64,000 bases of DNA, from the NCBI GenBank assembly GCA_022606425.2, contig JAHDVF020000240.1:2294001-2358000 (forward strand), in the 5' to 3' direction. The notes under the pieces are model-generated. The model was not told the DNA's origin and made no database searches. It was given only the letters and a program-made list of their open reading frames with translations. Numbering within the stretch: the first letter of the stretch is position 1; each line of letters starts with the position of its first letter. A program made the position numbers and the translations under genes. This document shows positions 20,175 to 30,941 of this stretch, piece after piece. Source of the stretch: Lepidostoma basale (lineage: Eukaryota; Arthropoda; Insecta; Trichoptera; Lepidostomatidae).

Positions 20175-20440
20175 AGTACAGGGATTAATTTTATCTCAAT
20201 AGAGACGAAGATGCAAACTGGAAACTGAATATGGTGATCGAGGTGTTTACAGGACTTATGACCTGTCATTGGTTGGGTTAAGCGCACGCTTTGTGTAATT
20301 ACAACATTCCCCATTCCACCTTTCTTATGACCACCATGTCTGACAAATTTTTGGAAGTTGTATATATGTTAATATCCAACACCACATTTCACATGTCAGT
20401 TTCAATTTACAGACCAGCGCCATCTATGAAGATTAGATTT
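20175..20440 (-). repeat. Repeat X copy
   Basis: Minus strand starts with the GATGGCGCTGGTC end, passes TTGGAAGTTGTATATATG-like, GGAATGGGGAATGTTGTAAT, CAACCAATGACAGGTC, AGTCCTGTAAACACCTCG, and ends TTCGTCTCTATTGAGATA then AAATTAATCC. No coding potential. At least eight copies are in the window in both orientations, several as snap-backs. Class unknown. Confidence 0.7.
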
Positions 20441-21060
20441 AAGCATTAAGCCGAAGATCTTTATAACGCAACGTGAAAGGCTACCGCCATTAACGCACTG
20501 CTAGATAACGCCTGGAAATGTCACTCCAATATGCTAACTTGGACCTATTCAAGTATACATTTACAAAACAAAGTGAAGGTGAATATCGAAAAAAAAATTC
20601 ATATAGTTAGACAAATCACTTTCTAATCACCATGTATAATCGTGCGACAGAATGTAAAATATCCTTATAATATCGACAGACCACTAATCAATAATTAATC
20701 CCCTGCAAACGGATTAGGAATAGGCGAATGTGTTGCGCAAGCCACTGGACTCGTATTTTGACATCTGACGCATGCTTTTTTACTAGATTTTTTATCATCT
20801 CGTTCCTCTACCGCAGAACGCCGTTCATTATTAAATCACCTACATAGGCCGCTTGACGAGTGATTGAATATATTGTGACACCCACTCTCCAGTGGCTCGG
20901 AGCAAAACTAACATTATCCAAAATGATTGGATGCTTACTCAACGTGATGAAACGAAATTAAACAATAATACTTCGAAAGCAAAATCCTCCGTATACTAGA
21001 TTTATATAAATTCATAGATAAATCTACACCAGAACGTCAGCGTTGTCAAGTCTATTAAGA
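20441..21060. other. Unassigned, possibly single-copy DNA
   Basis: Contains less AT-rich blocks (CCGCAGAACGCCGTTCATT, GGCCGCTTGACGAGTG) without repeat or gene matches. Confidence 0.3.
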
Positions 21061-21066
21061 TAACAT

Positions 21067-21240
21067 ATATAAGGTTCCCACCACCACCCGAGACTGTTAT
21101 AGGACGCAGCGACGCCCTTTCGTCAGTCTCGCTGCACTATCTAGGCCTGTTCCTTGTCCATCCGGGACTTACGTTCATTTAATTTAGCCTTTTCTTGTCA
21201 TCAATCAAAAGGGTGACAGACCCCATTTAATCTATTCTTT
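21067..21240. repeat. Repeat Y copy
   Basis: Shares AAGGTTCCCACCACC, GTCCATCCGGGACTTA, AAAGGGTGACAGACCCCATT with 25515-25650 (AGGGTTCCCACCACAT, ATCCACCCAGGACTTA, AAAGGGATGCCAGACCGCAT). Two dispersed copies; class unknown. Confidence 0.6.
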
Positions 21241-21499
21241 CAACCTTATATACAATATCTCCCGCGCGGCCTCACATCTCTTTATTATTAAATAAAATCA
21301 GAAGTAAATATTATATAAAGCACACCTTAAATTAGTAAAAAAAACACATTAAAATTATATAAAACACACATTAATACACAATACACAATAGGACAAATAT
21401 ATAACAAACTAAATTTTAAAACAGGAAGAAGATAGTGTATGTCTATTAAGATAAACATATTATAATTATTATTGTAATTTTTTTTTATATACGAAGCCT

Positions 21500-21645
21500 T
21501 TAATTGGTAGTTTGACGTATTAAAAGTTTGACATTTAAGTAGCGCCAAACGTTTTCACTCTTTTTCCGAGCTTCCTCAGGGGTATACACAAACAAAAAAA
21601 AGTGGTATACGTATGCTAAGTGAAAAAGTGTTAAAATTTTTTTTT
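21500..21645. repeat. Family G hammerhead unit
   Basis: Minus-strand core 21543-21582: CUGAGGA, extra A, stem II GCUC...GAGU, GAAAAC (one extra A), stem III ACGUUU, then UGGCGC. The right part GTATACGTATGC ... AAAGTGTTAAAATT mirrors GGGGTATACAC and the left flank. Core complete but a one-base insertion in the GAAA box makes activity doubtful. Confidence 0.55.
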
Positions 21646-21649
21646 AATT

Positions 21650-21905
21650 ATTATTATTATTAATTTATTTGTTTATATATAATGTACAAATGAGACACAA
21701 CGAACGAAAAACGTTTAGGTGACTCATTTGAACACAAAACGGTATAAAAAAGATAAAACAACGACATGAAACCAAAAAATCACACATATCAGAAGGAACC
21801 CAAATATGTCGACGTCAGTGAGGCAGTACTCTTTCCAGAATTTCTAATATATTTTTTATGAACACTGCCTCACTGGCACTATTATGTCTATATCCGAGAC
21901 GATTA
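21650..21905 (-). pseudogene. CR1/Jockey-type LINE 3' end fragment
   Basis: Minus strand reads SNRLGYRHNSASEAVF, IKNILEILERVLPH-stop, resembling the C-terminal IDVFH.SES.F...I..IL.. pattern of the LINEs at 44387 and 48711. A ~170-bp 3' UTR follows. Confidence 0.45.
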
Positions 21906-21914
21906 GATTCAACA

Positions 21915-21985
21915 TCATTATTATCATTATTATTATTATTATTACTATTATTATAATTATTATTACTATTATTAGTTTATTGAAA
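21915..21985. repeat. ATT-type trinucleotide microsatellite
   Basis: Imperfect (ATT)n with TATC and TACT interruptions, adjacent to a SINE1 copy on its right. Confidence 0.8.
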
Positions 21986-22004
21986 AGCCCTTATCATTAT
22001 AACA

Positions 22005-22185
22005 GCGTTTTTACCTATTATATTGATTTTCATGAAATGTGAAAAGTAGCTAATCTATCGCCATTTTACTGTCACGTGAATTCTGCAGACCAAACACAGT
22101 GTGAAAAACACACTGCCATCGCTGAGAATCGAATTCAGGACCTTTGGGGTGGCAGTCAAAGCACTTAACACCCGGAAACGATGTT
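22005..22185 (-). repeat. SINE1 copy, tRNA-related
   Basis: Minus strand carries AAAGGTCCTGAATTCGATTC (box B region), GCGATGGCAGTGTGTTTTTC, then AATTCACGTGACAGTAAAAT, GGCGATAGATTAGCTAC. Six other copies share this body. Box A (TGGCATAGTGG) is clear in the 50465-50640 copy. Confidence 0.65.
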
Positions 22186-22189
22186 GTCA

Positions 22190-23580
22190 ATCATATTGCC
22201 TGGCTAATTCATTTGAGGGATGGTTTCTATTTTTCTTAGATTTATTTGATCTTATTTCCAGTTTTGATACTCAAATTTCTATAGACCCTAAAAATGAAGA
22301 AATTAAAAAAATGTAAGCACATTAAAAATGCGTTTTACTTTGTATAAATTCATATTTTCGAAAATATTCAAACGTTAGTATGACGACGGGATGACTTAAA
22401 AATTTGATTTTTTAACGTGTTAAATGTTTCACGCGACGCCACTGGAGCCACTTGTGAATTGTTGACTCGAACTATTTCTCTAACGACACGTTCTAAGTAC
22501 CTGCCTGTCTTGGTAGTAAGAAATATTTCCAATTGCAACACACAATCAAGCATGAGCGAGTACTTATGGTCACACATTCGTACATACTTTAATGGATCGC
22601 TTATTTCACGGTGGGTTAATTGTAAACATTGCTACATTATTTTTATTTTATAACATTCATTCACCTATATTTTAACAAAAATGCTTTCCAAATATATTAT
22701 AATATTTCGTAACCAAAAAACAACCCCTTTTAAAAGTATCTTACAACCTAAGCCTTACTATTTTCTTAATTGTTTCTTGAACAATGATGTTAACCGTCGC
22801 GTCGCCATGTGGTAAATTGAGTTTCCACTGCCAATTTAAAGTTGATTTTCTTAAAACCTATGGACCCTAATATTATAAAAAAAATTGTAATCCTCCATTG
22901 AAGTGTTCTCAATATTTCGTAATAAAAAAAAAAGCAAAAAATTACTTCCTTCATCCCAAAAAAAAATATTTTCTAAGACTGCCCTCACCTTCATTCGTGT
23001 TAAGGTAGAATTTGTTTTGCTAATATTTACAACTTTATCAAAAGTGACAAATACTTACTCGCTGTTTTGAACGTATTATAAATTATATCTTTGGCTTTTT
23101 CAATATGTACGTAATAATACCGACTGTAGACGGAAACGCAGGACGCAACTTAATAATATCAGAACTGTGAAAATATTAACACTTTACCTAAAGGGACAAA
23201 TATTAATACGTACTCGTTGTCTTGAACGTACTATACATTTTGCCGAGGTGCCTTTATCATACGTAAAATCTCGTAAAGTCTAGCCGCGCCGGCCGCCGCG
23301 CGGCGCTTGTCTTTACATGCGTGTCCAGTCACTCGTATGTTATGACGCATTACATATCAGAAATCGCATGGTTCCAGAAAAAAATTAATAATGATATGTT
23401 TTTCAAATAATCCATGTATGTTATAGATATCGATCTATTCCTAATGAAATTCCCTACAAGATGACATAAATTAAATTTTGATTCATCTAGTCATATGCTT
23501 GATATTTAGATAAAGTTAGCGGTAAACTGAACTTACCACATGGGAGCAAGCGTTTTGTTTTGAACACGGTACGTTAAGGG
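22190..23580. other. Unassigned DNA with a small GC-rich palindrome
   Basis: Mostly AT-rich without recognised genes. At 23284-23306 a run of CGCGCCGGCCGCCGCGCGGC stands out sharply from the background and is self-complementary in part. It could be a CpG-rich promoter or insulator relic, but there is no adjoining exon. Confidence 0.35.
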
Positions 23581-23583
23581 TTA

Positions 23584-23722
23584 AACTCCGTATTAAATAA
23601 TTAATACCAATGGAAACGTAAGTTTTCTATAAGTTTTATTATATGTTATGGGAATGACATGTTTCGCCCTTCTAAGGCATTAACCTTTTATTAGTTTTCA
23701 TTCGTATTAATTACTTAATTGT
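23584..23722. repeat. Family D unit, collapsed palindrome
   Basis: Left arm CTATAAGTTTTATTATATG to GACATGTTTCGCCCTTCTAAG then GGCATTAA, joined directly to AGTTTTCATTCGTATTAATTA of the right arm. The centre and most of the right arm are deleted. Confidence 0.65.
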
Positions 23723-23849
23723 TTTGACGGAAACACACATAACTGTTACTGAACCTAATTACTGTTTTCCCATATTTATTATAATTGTTTACAATACTGT
23801 GTGTAGTTTAGTCCCTTCCTTATAAATATGTATATAAACTAAGTCTAAA

Positions 23850-23965
23850 AACACTTGATGATTTCAACATAGGTTGACGAAACAGCTGTTACGTAAAATA
23901 AAAATACAATTGTGATACATAAAACAAAGTTTTTTTATTTAACATTATATCATGTTTAGGTATCA
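23850..23965 (+). repeat. Family A unit, plus-strand arm
   Basis: Core 23855-23890: UUGAUGA (C3 to U, giving a U-G wobble with G8), stem II UCAAC/GUUGA, GAAACAGCUGU, U17. Followed by the A tail TACAATTGTGATACATAAAAC. Confidence 0.6.
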
Positions 23966-24024
23966 TAGTGTTTCAGCTGAAACAAGGGACTATTTAAACT
24001 AAGTCTTTCTGACCTTTTTTTAGT

Positions 24025-24300
24025 TGATTGTAAAACCTGGCGATGCTAATATCGGTTAGCTAAGGTTAGATGTGGTGGTCATAAGAAGGGCGGAATGGGA
24101 AATGTTGTTAAACATAAAGCGATCGCTCAACCCAACCAATGACAAGTCATAAGTCCTGTAAGCGCCTCGGCCACCATATTCTGTTCCCAGAAAAACAATT
24201 TACACCTTCGTCCCTATTGAGATACAATTAATCCTTACATAATAAAAAAAATTATCAAGTTGCAAGAATTTGTAAACATTCAAAATGCTGTGTTAAATGC
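24025..24300 (+). repeat. Repeat X copy joined to a family A fragment
   Basis: 24038-24060 reads CUGGCGAUGCUAAUAUCGGU then UAGC, a truncated A-type ribozyme (A6 to G). Repeat X follows from about 24065 (GGTGGTCATAAGAAGGGCGG, AATGGGAAATGTTGTTAA, AACCCAACCAATGACAAGTC) to TTTGTAAACATTCAAAA. Confidence 0.6.
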
Positions 24301-24304
24301 AATA

Positions 24305-24455
24305 CAGGACACGTTGAGGATGTGAACGGAACAAGAAGCAGAGTGATGAGTCGGAGAAATCGACGTATGAATGTTGAGCGATCGATATAAGTTTGTCAGG
24401 AAAGAACAGTGTGGCAGTGCTTTACATTCTTCCTTCTTCTCCGGAGAGATTGCAT
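24305..24455 (+). pseudogene. RTE1 LINE 3' fragment
   Basis: GATGTGAACGGAACAAGAAG (DVNGTRS), SRRNRRMNVER and GKNSVAVL-like shifted frames. Ends near CTCCGGAGAGATTGCATG, a decayed terminal hairpin. Confidence 0.6.
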
Positions 24456-24565
24456 GATGGATATATAATTTATCGTTTTCTTTAATATTGAAAACATTTT
24501 ATAATATAATTTCTCAAGAAATAATTATTTCTTTATTTTATTTCATGACTAGCAATATTAGTCCT

Positions 24566-25290
24566 TTCCTTTTTAACATAGTTATGGACTACCTTACCAG
24601 AAATTTACAGCAAAATGTACCGTGCTGCATTCTATACGCAGACGACATAGTTTAGATTGCGAACTCGGTTGAACAATTACAAGAAAAATTGAATTAGTTG
24701 GTAGTCCCTTGAAGTTAAATGGACTAGCAGGTCTAAAACAGAGTATTTAGAATGTGAATATGAGGGAATCGCTACAGATCTGGCTCATGAAAATACAATT
24801 CATAGTGAAAATATTCCAGTTCACAAGGTGTCCCAATTTAAGTATCTCGGGTCGGTCCTTACTGCAGACGCCAACGTAGACACAGAACAAACACCCCCTT
24901 GCTCAAGTGGAGATCTCTGTCGGGTGTCCTGTGTGATCAAAAAATTCCAACCAGGACCAAGGGCAAAGTCTACAACACTACAGTGAGGCCCGCCATGCTT
25001 TATGGGGCAGAGTGCTGGACCAACAAAAAAGTCCACGAACGTCGAGTCCACGCTGCTGAGATGAGATAGCTGAGGCGTGGGCCGGAGGCGTCACAAAGTT
25101 GAACCACGTAAGGAACGATTACGTGAGAGGTAGCTTTAAGGTTAAAAATTTAGAGAATCTCGCCTCCGGTGGTACGGTCATGTGATGCAAAGAGATATTG
25201 AATACATTGTCGAAAAAACCCTCAGCATTCCCATAAAATCAAGTTGAAGAGGCTGCTAAATGGCAACATGGTGGGCTATCATGGAAAAGG
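24566..25290 (+). pseudogene. L5-type LINE, RT palm to C-terminal tail, broken
   Basis: Starts inside the RT domain: ISPFLFNIVMDYLTRNLQQ, then CCILYADDIV (catalytic YADD) followed by a stop, EQLQEKLN, a decayed LECEYEGIATDLAHE, FKYLGSVLTADANVDTE, VLCDQKIPTRTKGKVYN, TVRPAMLYGAECWT, HAAEMR, LNHVRNDYVRGSFKVK, RLRWYGHVM. This is the finger-palm-thumb order of an RTE-like reverse transcriptase that also circulates in many metazoans. At least four stops and several frameshifts. It is 5'-truncated at about 24565 and distinct from RTE1. Confidence 0.75.
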
Positions 25291-25354
25291 AGCTGCAACA
25301 CGAGAACCTGATCACAACGTTTTATCACACATACGTCAAAGGGATATCATTTCT

Positions 25355-25432
25355 GCCACATTAATTCTATTCTCATCCTGCTTCTGCCAGTTTCATGCTT
25401 GGATTCCATAAATTAGGGTTGTAACCAGAAAT
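25355..25432 (-). pseudogene. RTE1 LINE internal fragment
   Basis: Minus strand resembles TLIYGIQA.NWQKQDENRIN, the MYGSEAWNWQKKDESRIN segment of RTE1, with one stop. No flanking RTE1 sequence survives. Confidence 0.6.
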
Positions 25433-25514
25433 TAATATAACGAAATATAACTATCTAAACTTCTCTAATATCATCTAATGTTTTCTTCCTACGACCACAG
25501 ATTTTCCTATACAT

Positions 25515-25650
25515 TGAAGGGTTCCCACCACATACCCATGGCTGTTATTAGCCTTGTTCGTGCACTTCCTAGGCTAGTTCCCCATCCACCCAGGACTTAT
25601 ATTTAATAAATCGATCGCAAAGGGATGCCAGACCGCATTTAATCAAATCA
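25515..25650. repeat. Repeat Y copy
   Basis: Second copy of the repeat at 21067-21240 (shared GTTCCCACCAC, CAGGACTTAT, CCAGACCGCATTTAATC). Confidence 0.55.
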
Positions 25651-25689
25651 AAAAAAAATCTCAAAGAAAAAAGGAAGAGATTTTCTTGT

Positions 25690-25885
25690 ACCCTCTTAAC
25701 TTCTTCTTTCTTTTTCTTAGTCGTATTCCTCATGATTGAGGGTCGTGCCCATTCTGTAAATTATTGATCATGGCACGCCATGCGGTCCTATCACCCGTCA
25801 GTCTCCAGGCTGCAGCTAATGAGAGACCAGTCAATCTGACCAGCGGCTTGGTGATCGTCCATGTAGTCGCTTTTCTTTTACTTTG
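25690..25885 (-). pseudogene. L6-type LINE C-terminal end with GAA-rich tail
   Basis: Minus strand reads TTWTITKPLVRLTGLSLAAA, WRLTGDRTAWRAMINNL, QNGHDPQS-stop. The G.(S/P)L..A.....DR..WR..I.N. motif is typical of LINE C-termini. A GAAAAAGAAAGAAGAAG tract follows at 25690-25710. Confidence 0.55.
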
Positions 25886-26179
25886 CTCATGATGATGGGC
25901 TTTTCTCTGTTTACAAATGATTTTAATTAACTTAAAAGGCCGTAGACGAAAAAGTTAATTCGCACGTTTGAGTTGGTCGGACAATAGTGACAGGTTTTAT
26001 TATGGTTTAACAATACGGGTTTTCTAGCCTACGTGGGTTGTCACTTACCTTTGTTGACTAAATATTTGATACACAGCAAACAACAGTGTACTCAACAAAG
26101 TTATACAGTACTTGCCGTTACTACACGGTGTTCTTAAACTGATAACACGTTTAAAAATAATACAGGTTTTTTCGAAAGA

Positions 26180-26335
26180 AGAGTGGTAAGTGCATTGACT
26201 GCCACCTCGAAGGTTCCGGGTTCGATTGTCGGCGAGTGCAGTGTGATTGTCAGACTCATTGTAACCATAAAATGGCGATAGATTAGCTACCTATCACTAT
26301 TACTATGATAGCTATAATAATTCTCTTTACCGAAT
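26180..26335 (+). repeat. SINE1 copy
   Basis: GAGTGGTAAGTGCATTGACTG (box A region decayed), CCGGGTTCGATTGTCGGCGA (good box B), GCAGTGTGATTGTCAG, AAAATGGCGATAGATTAGC. Confidence 0.7.
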
Positions 26336-26404
26336 TGGTTCATGCTGTCATGATGTAAAGAGCGATTCAACAGAATAAAAATAAATATAATTAGTAACAA
26401 AAAA

Positions 26405-26765
26405 TTATCATTGAAGCAATGGCCGTTCACAATGGAGTTTTAGTACCAACCCTGTTATATGGAAGTGAAGCATTAAAACTGGAAGTAGAAGGATGAGAGA
26501 AAAATAACATAAATGCGGTAAAGATGAGATCCCTTAGAAGTATGTGTGAGAAAATAATGTACGACAGAATTTCAAATGTTGATATAAGGAAAGAATGTGT
26601 AGCGGAAGAAAATTATGAAAAGAAAATTATGAAAAGATAAGAATGAAGTACGTATACGTTAACGATTTGAATGGAATACGGAGTCGTGGGTGACGGAGGA
26701 AAACTTGGCATAATCAAATTAATCTAATTTTAAAGGTCAGCCAATATAGAAGTGTCATTATTATA
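26405..26765 (+). pseudogene. RTE1 LINE fragment, stops and deletions
   Basis: AMAVHNGVLVPTLLYGSEAL, a stop, NNINAVKMRSLRSMCEK, YDRISNVDIRKECVAEE, then a deletion removing the RWFGHMERM block, a VYVND-like and a GRRRKTWHNQINLIL-like stretch in shifted frames. Confidence 0.7.
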
Positions 26766-26867
26766 GAATGGACTTACGTGTATGACTCTCTATTACAGTG
26801 TTAGTTTTTTTTTAACAAATTACTAACTTCAAGGATTTAAATCAATGAAATTAGAATTAATTTTACA

Positions 26868-26995
26868 ATCTTCAATATGAGCAGAAAATAGCTCATTATT
26901 ATGAAGAAGGAATCCGGTCGTATACAGACTCGAACACAAGTCCCATGGATCAGGAGCCAAGCATACTATCCCCTAGACCACGATTCGGTAACCAG
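26868..26995 (-). repeat. SINE2 copy
   Basis: Same body as 17031-17160 (complement of CAATCTTCAATATGAGCAG, AAAATAGCTCATTATTATG; tRNA-like head CGTGGTCTAGGGGATAGTAT). Box B decayed to GTTCGAGTCTG. Confidence 0.6.
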
Positions 26996-27239
26996 CGGTT
27001 GGTACGGACGATATCATACGATAAATGTTTCAATTCTGAATTATCGAAAAAACAAACATTATTCTCGGTTATCGGATTCACATTTAGACGCAATACAACG
27101 CGTCTCAAAAATGCATGGTAATGTAAAAAAAATTTACACTTCAAATGCAACCACAGAAATCTTATTGATTTTATTTACAAGAATAAATGTCCTAAGAATA
27201 TACGATAAGCATTCTATTTATGAAACTAAAATATTTGTA

Positions 27240-27400
27240 CACAAGTATTGTAGGAGTGGGAGATGCCTTTTGGTGGCGATGAGGTCTGAAACCCATCGCA
27301 CCTCGTCTCCCGCGGGGGCGAAAATAGAAGGATGGAGTGCCACATCGGTAAACGTGTGGCAGTTTATTCTTTCTGGCTACCCCTTTGGGAAGTTTGGTTA
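27240..27400 (+). repeat. Chimeric SINE with RTE1 3' end
   Basis: Plus-strand GGTGGCGATGAGGTCTGAAA, CCCGCGGGGGCGAAAATAG, AAGGATGGAGTGCCACATCG, then RTE1-like GTGTGGCAGTTTATTCTTTC and TACCCCTTTGGGAAG. The apparent 166-codon frame across it is not a real gene. Confidence 0.6.
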
Positions 27401-27836
27401 AATATTGTAGGTATACTGTAATGGCACGTGACTCAAGTGCGGCCCGCACTAATCCCCGCGTCAAATATTTGACCCTTTCACAACAAAGGTTGTCAACCCA
27501 TGCCCTAGAGGTTACAAAACAAACTGAGTTTTCATCTTTGTTCAAGATATGATTGAACTTTTTTTTATATAATTTCGTTTTTTTTTCGGAACACCGAGTA
27601 CAACGATATAAGATAACGCAGTTGTCAGGAAGCCGTCTGTTGGACTTACAATGTGGATTGTTGCCAAACAATTTCACAAGCGTTATTATTGCCATTGTCC
27701 GTCACAAACTTAATTCGTCATTAACCAGCATTAGTTGTGGATTTTACTATTGTTATTGTTTTTTATCATTTCTCGAAAGTCAGGTAACCATTATTCCATC
27801 CCACATTGTTAGTTTGATTATTAACATTATCCATAT

Positions 27837-27984
27837 ATATTTTTGTGAATGTATACTTATACTTGTATACGAATCCTGGATTTTCACCCATGGTAGGTGG
27901 TTAATTCAAATTTGAATTAACCACCCACCATGGGTGTAAATCTAGGATTCGTATACAAGTATAAGTATACATTCACAAAAATAT
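27837..27984. repeat. 148-bp palindrome without spacer
   Basis: Two 74-bp arms meet at AATTCAAA|TTTGAATT (27910/27911) with about three mismatches. Arms contain TATACAAGTATAAGTATAC and ACCCATGG, related to the tail of repeat X (GGGTAAAATCCAGTATTCG, TATACAAG). It would extrude as a cruciform or snap back as a hairpin RNA. Confidence 0.85.
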
Positions 27985-28111
27985 TTGTAATCATTCTGCT
28001 CAATTCTTTGGCATATAGATAGGAATAATACTCCAGGCGGCTTCTAAAATAATACGCTAATAGGCGATAGCCTTCGCATTGTGTTAATAAAGTAGTTTGC
28101 TAAATGCTAAA

Positions 28112-28430
28112 AATCATTCTCCATAGATGGCGTTAGTGGGTGGATTATATAGGTTAATCTTAAAAAGATTGACATGTGTAATCAAATCTACATAGATGGC
28201 CAATTGAAACTGAAACGTGAAGATAAGTATAGATTTGGGGCATATATACAACTTCCAAAAATTTATCATTCATGATCATAAAAACAAAAGTGGAATGGGG
28301 AATGTTGTAATTACATAAAGCGTGCGCTTAACCCAACCAATGACAGGTCATAAGTCCTGTAAACACCTTGATCATCCATATTCAGTTTCCAATTTGCGTC
28401 TTCGTCTCTATTGAGATACAATCAAATTAT
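28112..28430 (+). repeat. Repeat X copy, near full length
   Basis: Starts CATAGATGGCGTTAGTG and passes CATATATACAACTTCC, GGAATGGGGAATGTTGTAAT, CCAACCAATGACAGG, TCATAAGTCCTGTAAACACC, to CTCTATTGAGATACAATC. No frame. Confidence 0.7.
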
Positions 28431-28535
28431 CAATATAAAAATATACAAAACAACATTTGAATTATAAATTAATGAAACTTACGTACTGTCTATAGAATAA
28501 TGTTGTCAAAAATATTTTAAATAATAAAATCTTTT

Positions 28536-28900
28536 TTCTTATGACCACCATGTCTGGCAAACTTTTTGGAAGTTGTATATATGTTAATCTCTAAGAATAC
28601 TATTTACGTGGTAGTTTATGCAATCTACATACTAACGCCATCTATGAAGATTTGTGTTTATTAAGCATTAAGCAGAATATCGGAATGGGAAATGTTGTAT
28701 TGTTGTAGCAGAATATAGGAATGGGGAATGTTGTATTACATAAAGCGTGACAGGTCATAAGTCCTGTAACCACCTTGATCAACCATATTCTGTTTCCAAT
28801 TTGCATCTTCGTCTCTATTGAGACACAATAAATTCTTGAATTGATAACCCGCAATGGGTGAAATCTAGTATTCGTATACAAGTATTTGTATACATTCAAA
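28536..28900. repeat. Repeat X, snap-back pair
   Basis: 28536-28655 is the 5' third of X in minus orientation (TATGACCACCATGTCTGGC ... AACGCCATCTATGAAG). 28670-28900 is the 3' two-thirds in plus orientation, with an internal duplication of GGAATGGGAAATGTTGTAT. It ends TATTTGTATACATTCAAAAA. Confidence 0.65.
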
Positions 28901-28954
28901 AAATGTTGTAAAGAAAAATTAAATCTTTTTTTTATCTTGCAAATTTTCCTAACT

Positions 28955-29565
28955 AACTCACTACCTAACGACCACGCCATTTTCCCGGAGTGTTGACAAA
29001 GAGGATTGATTGCCACATTATTCTATCCGGACATAACTTTCGCATCTTTTCTACATTCACACATCGTGACATGCACGCTCGTCGATTGTTCCTACCTCGA
29101 ACATGGCCGCCTTCCAGTAATTGATTAATTTGGTTATGCCATGTCTTCCTTGGCCTTTCTCGGCTTCTTTTTCTATTCCCACTACTTGTATATATATTTT
29201 AACCATTCTTCACTAATCCATTCGTTCCATATGTCCAAACAGTTTTTGTGACCCTTTCTTAATTTTATTTATTACGCATTCATCCGCATAACACTAGTTT
29301 CTTTCTTCTTTTTATTTCGTTAGCGTTCTATCCGCTAGACCACCACCTGAATATAATAATAAATAACTTAATCATTAGATATTCTAACATACATTGTTTT
29401 TCCGTACATTGCTACAAGTGACCTCATTTCTACGACATTTATCCTTGTTTCATCATTATTCTGCCAACTCCAAGTTTCACTTCCATACATAAGGGTTGGT
29501 ACCAGAACTCCATTGTGCACTGCCATCTTTGCTTAGGTCGATATGTTTCTATTTGCGGTAATTGC
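28955..29565 (-). pseudogene. RTE1 LINE 3' part, heavily decayed
   Basis: Terminal CGTGGTCGTTAGG-like end at 28955-28990, then complement of TRCMNVE, HDQIN-, RRGRPRK-like, HMERM-like segments, and KMAVHNGVLVPTLMYGSET at the right end. A SINE2 head fragment (GGTGGTCTAGCGGATAGAAC) interrupts it near 29325-29345. Confidence 0.65.
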
Positions 29566-29599
29566 TATTTTCATATGTCCATATAACTTGTTATCTTCC

Positions 29600-29725
29600 T
29601 CAAATAAAAACAGAATGTTGCATTCGTATTAATTATTTATTGTGGAATTTTACATCATTGATCAAGAAACAATAAATAAAGCAAAACATGTCACTCTCAT
29701 AAAATAAAATATAAAAACTTCTAGA
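29600..29725. repeat. Family D fragment
   Basis: Tail piece (TTACATCATTGATCAAGAAAC then AATAA) is followed by GCAAAACATGTCACTCTC and AAACTTCTAGAAAACAGAG. Order suggests rearrangement; core lost. Confidence 0.5.
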
Positions 29726-29969
29726 AAACAGAGTTTTTCAGAAGTAATAATGAATAAAAAAAAAACAAAATGGCGAGACATCTATATTTATTTCAGCAAA
29801 CATAAGAGATATTTCTTCCAAAGATTTATTTTTGTGGCAGCTTTTTCGTGATTAAATCTACCATTAAAAAAGTATTTGGCAGAGTAATTAACTTTTTTTA
29901 AGAATAATATAAATAGAATAAAATAAAACTACACTTTAATATATTATATAATATAAAAAAAATCTTATA

Positions 29970-30552
29970 ACTAACTAACTAACTAACTAACTTACCATCA
30001 CGCCGTCTCCCCGGAGGGGTAGGCAGAAAGAATGGAACGCCACACTGTTCTGTCCTGACATACGTCTCTCGCTTCCTCTACATTCATACATCTTGTCATG
30101 CACGCACGTCGATTTTTCCGACTCCTCACGTGACCGACATTCAATATTTGATTGATTTGATCGTGCCACGTTTTCCTCGGCCTTCCTCTATTTCTAGCTC
30201 CGTTCACGCCGTTTACATATACCTTCTTTACCATTCTGTCTTCACTCATTCTTTCCATGTGTCCAAACCATCTTAATGACCCTTTCCTTATTTTGTTCAT
30301 AACACTTTCATTCGCACCACATTCACTTCTTATACTTGCATTTGTCACTATCATAAACAGATTTGCCACACATTCGTCTTAGAGATCTCATTTCTACTGC
30401 ATTTATTCTACTTTCATCCTTCTTTTGCCAGTTCCATGCTTCACTTCCATACATTAGGGTCGGCACAAGAACACCATTGTGTACTGCCATCTTAGCTTTT
30501 TTGGATAGGCTTTTGTTTGCGATGACAACTTTAAGTGCACCATTTATTCAAA
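29970..30552 (-). pseudogene. RTE1 LINE 3' part, frame of 123 codons
   Basis: Frame 30369-29998 covers TNASIRSECGANESVMNK, GSLRWFGHMERMSEDR, RNRGRPRKTWHDQINQIL, RACMTRCMNVEEARD, ending SAYPSGETA. A 2-bp loss at about 30350 shifts it from the upstream CGKSVYD-, MYGSEAWNWQKKDE-, KMAVHNGVLVP- segment. Ends in a (GTTA)n tail (29971-29996), like the 38085-38575 copy, to which it is almost identical. Confidence 0.8.
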
Positions 30553-30940
30553 AATCTTATACAATAAATTAAATGCAATAACATATCCGTATATGCTTAT
30601 CCCTTGTTAATATTTAAATTTTGCACACTTGGAACATAATTTGTATGTTTTGTGCAAATATTATAATATAATACCAAGGTATTGCCCATTTATTTCGTAT
30701 TATTTAACAATATCCTGTGGTTACCCGACAATATTGAAAGTAACGTTACTGGTTTTATATGATTACTACAAATAATGTAGTGTTCGCGTATAAAGATTTA
30801 AAATTACTTATTGTTTGCGTAAATATTGACCAAAAAAGGGAAAATTGTGTAGACCCAAAACAGCATACGTACAATATCTCACAAAAAAGACGTGAATTGT
30901 TTTATAGACCATTTAATGTACCATGTTTTAAAAAAAGTTA
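30553..30940. other. AT-rich DNA, nothing recognised
   Basis: No family match; short chance frames only. Confidence 0.4.
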
Positions 30941-30941
30941 T

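Noticed and set aside
20175..20440. Hammerhead in repeat X (ACAGGTC...GTCCTGTAAAC)
   Set aside because: The words form a short hairpin, but there is no CUGANGA-stem-GAAA order with correct spacing on either strand.
26901..27401. 166-codon plus-strand frame
   Set aside because: It runs through a SINE2 copy, unrelated DNA and a chimeric SINE; no domain and no single origin.
27192..27695. 167-codon minus-strand frame
   Set aside because: Antisense to the chimeric SINE and adjoining DNA, no recognisable domain.
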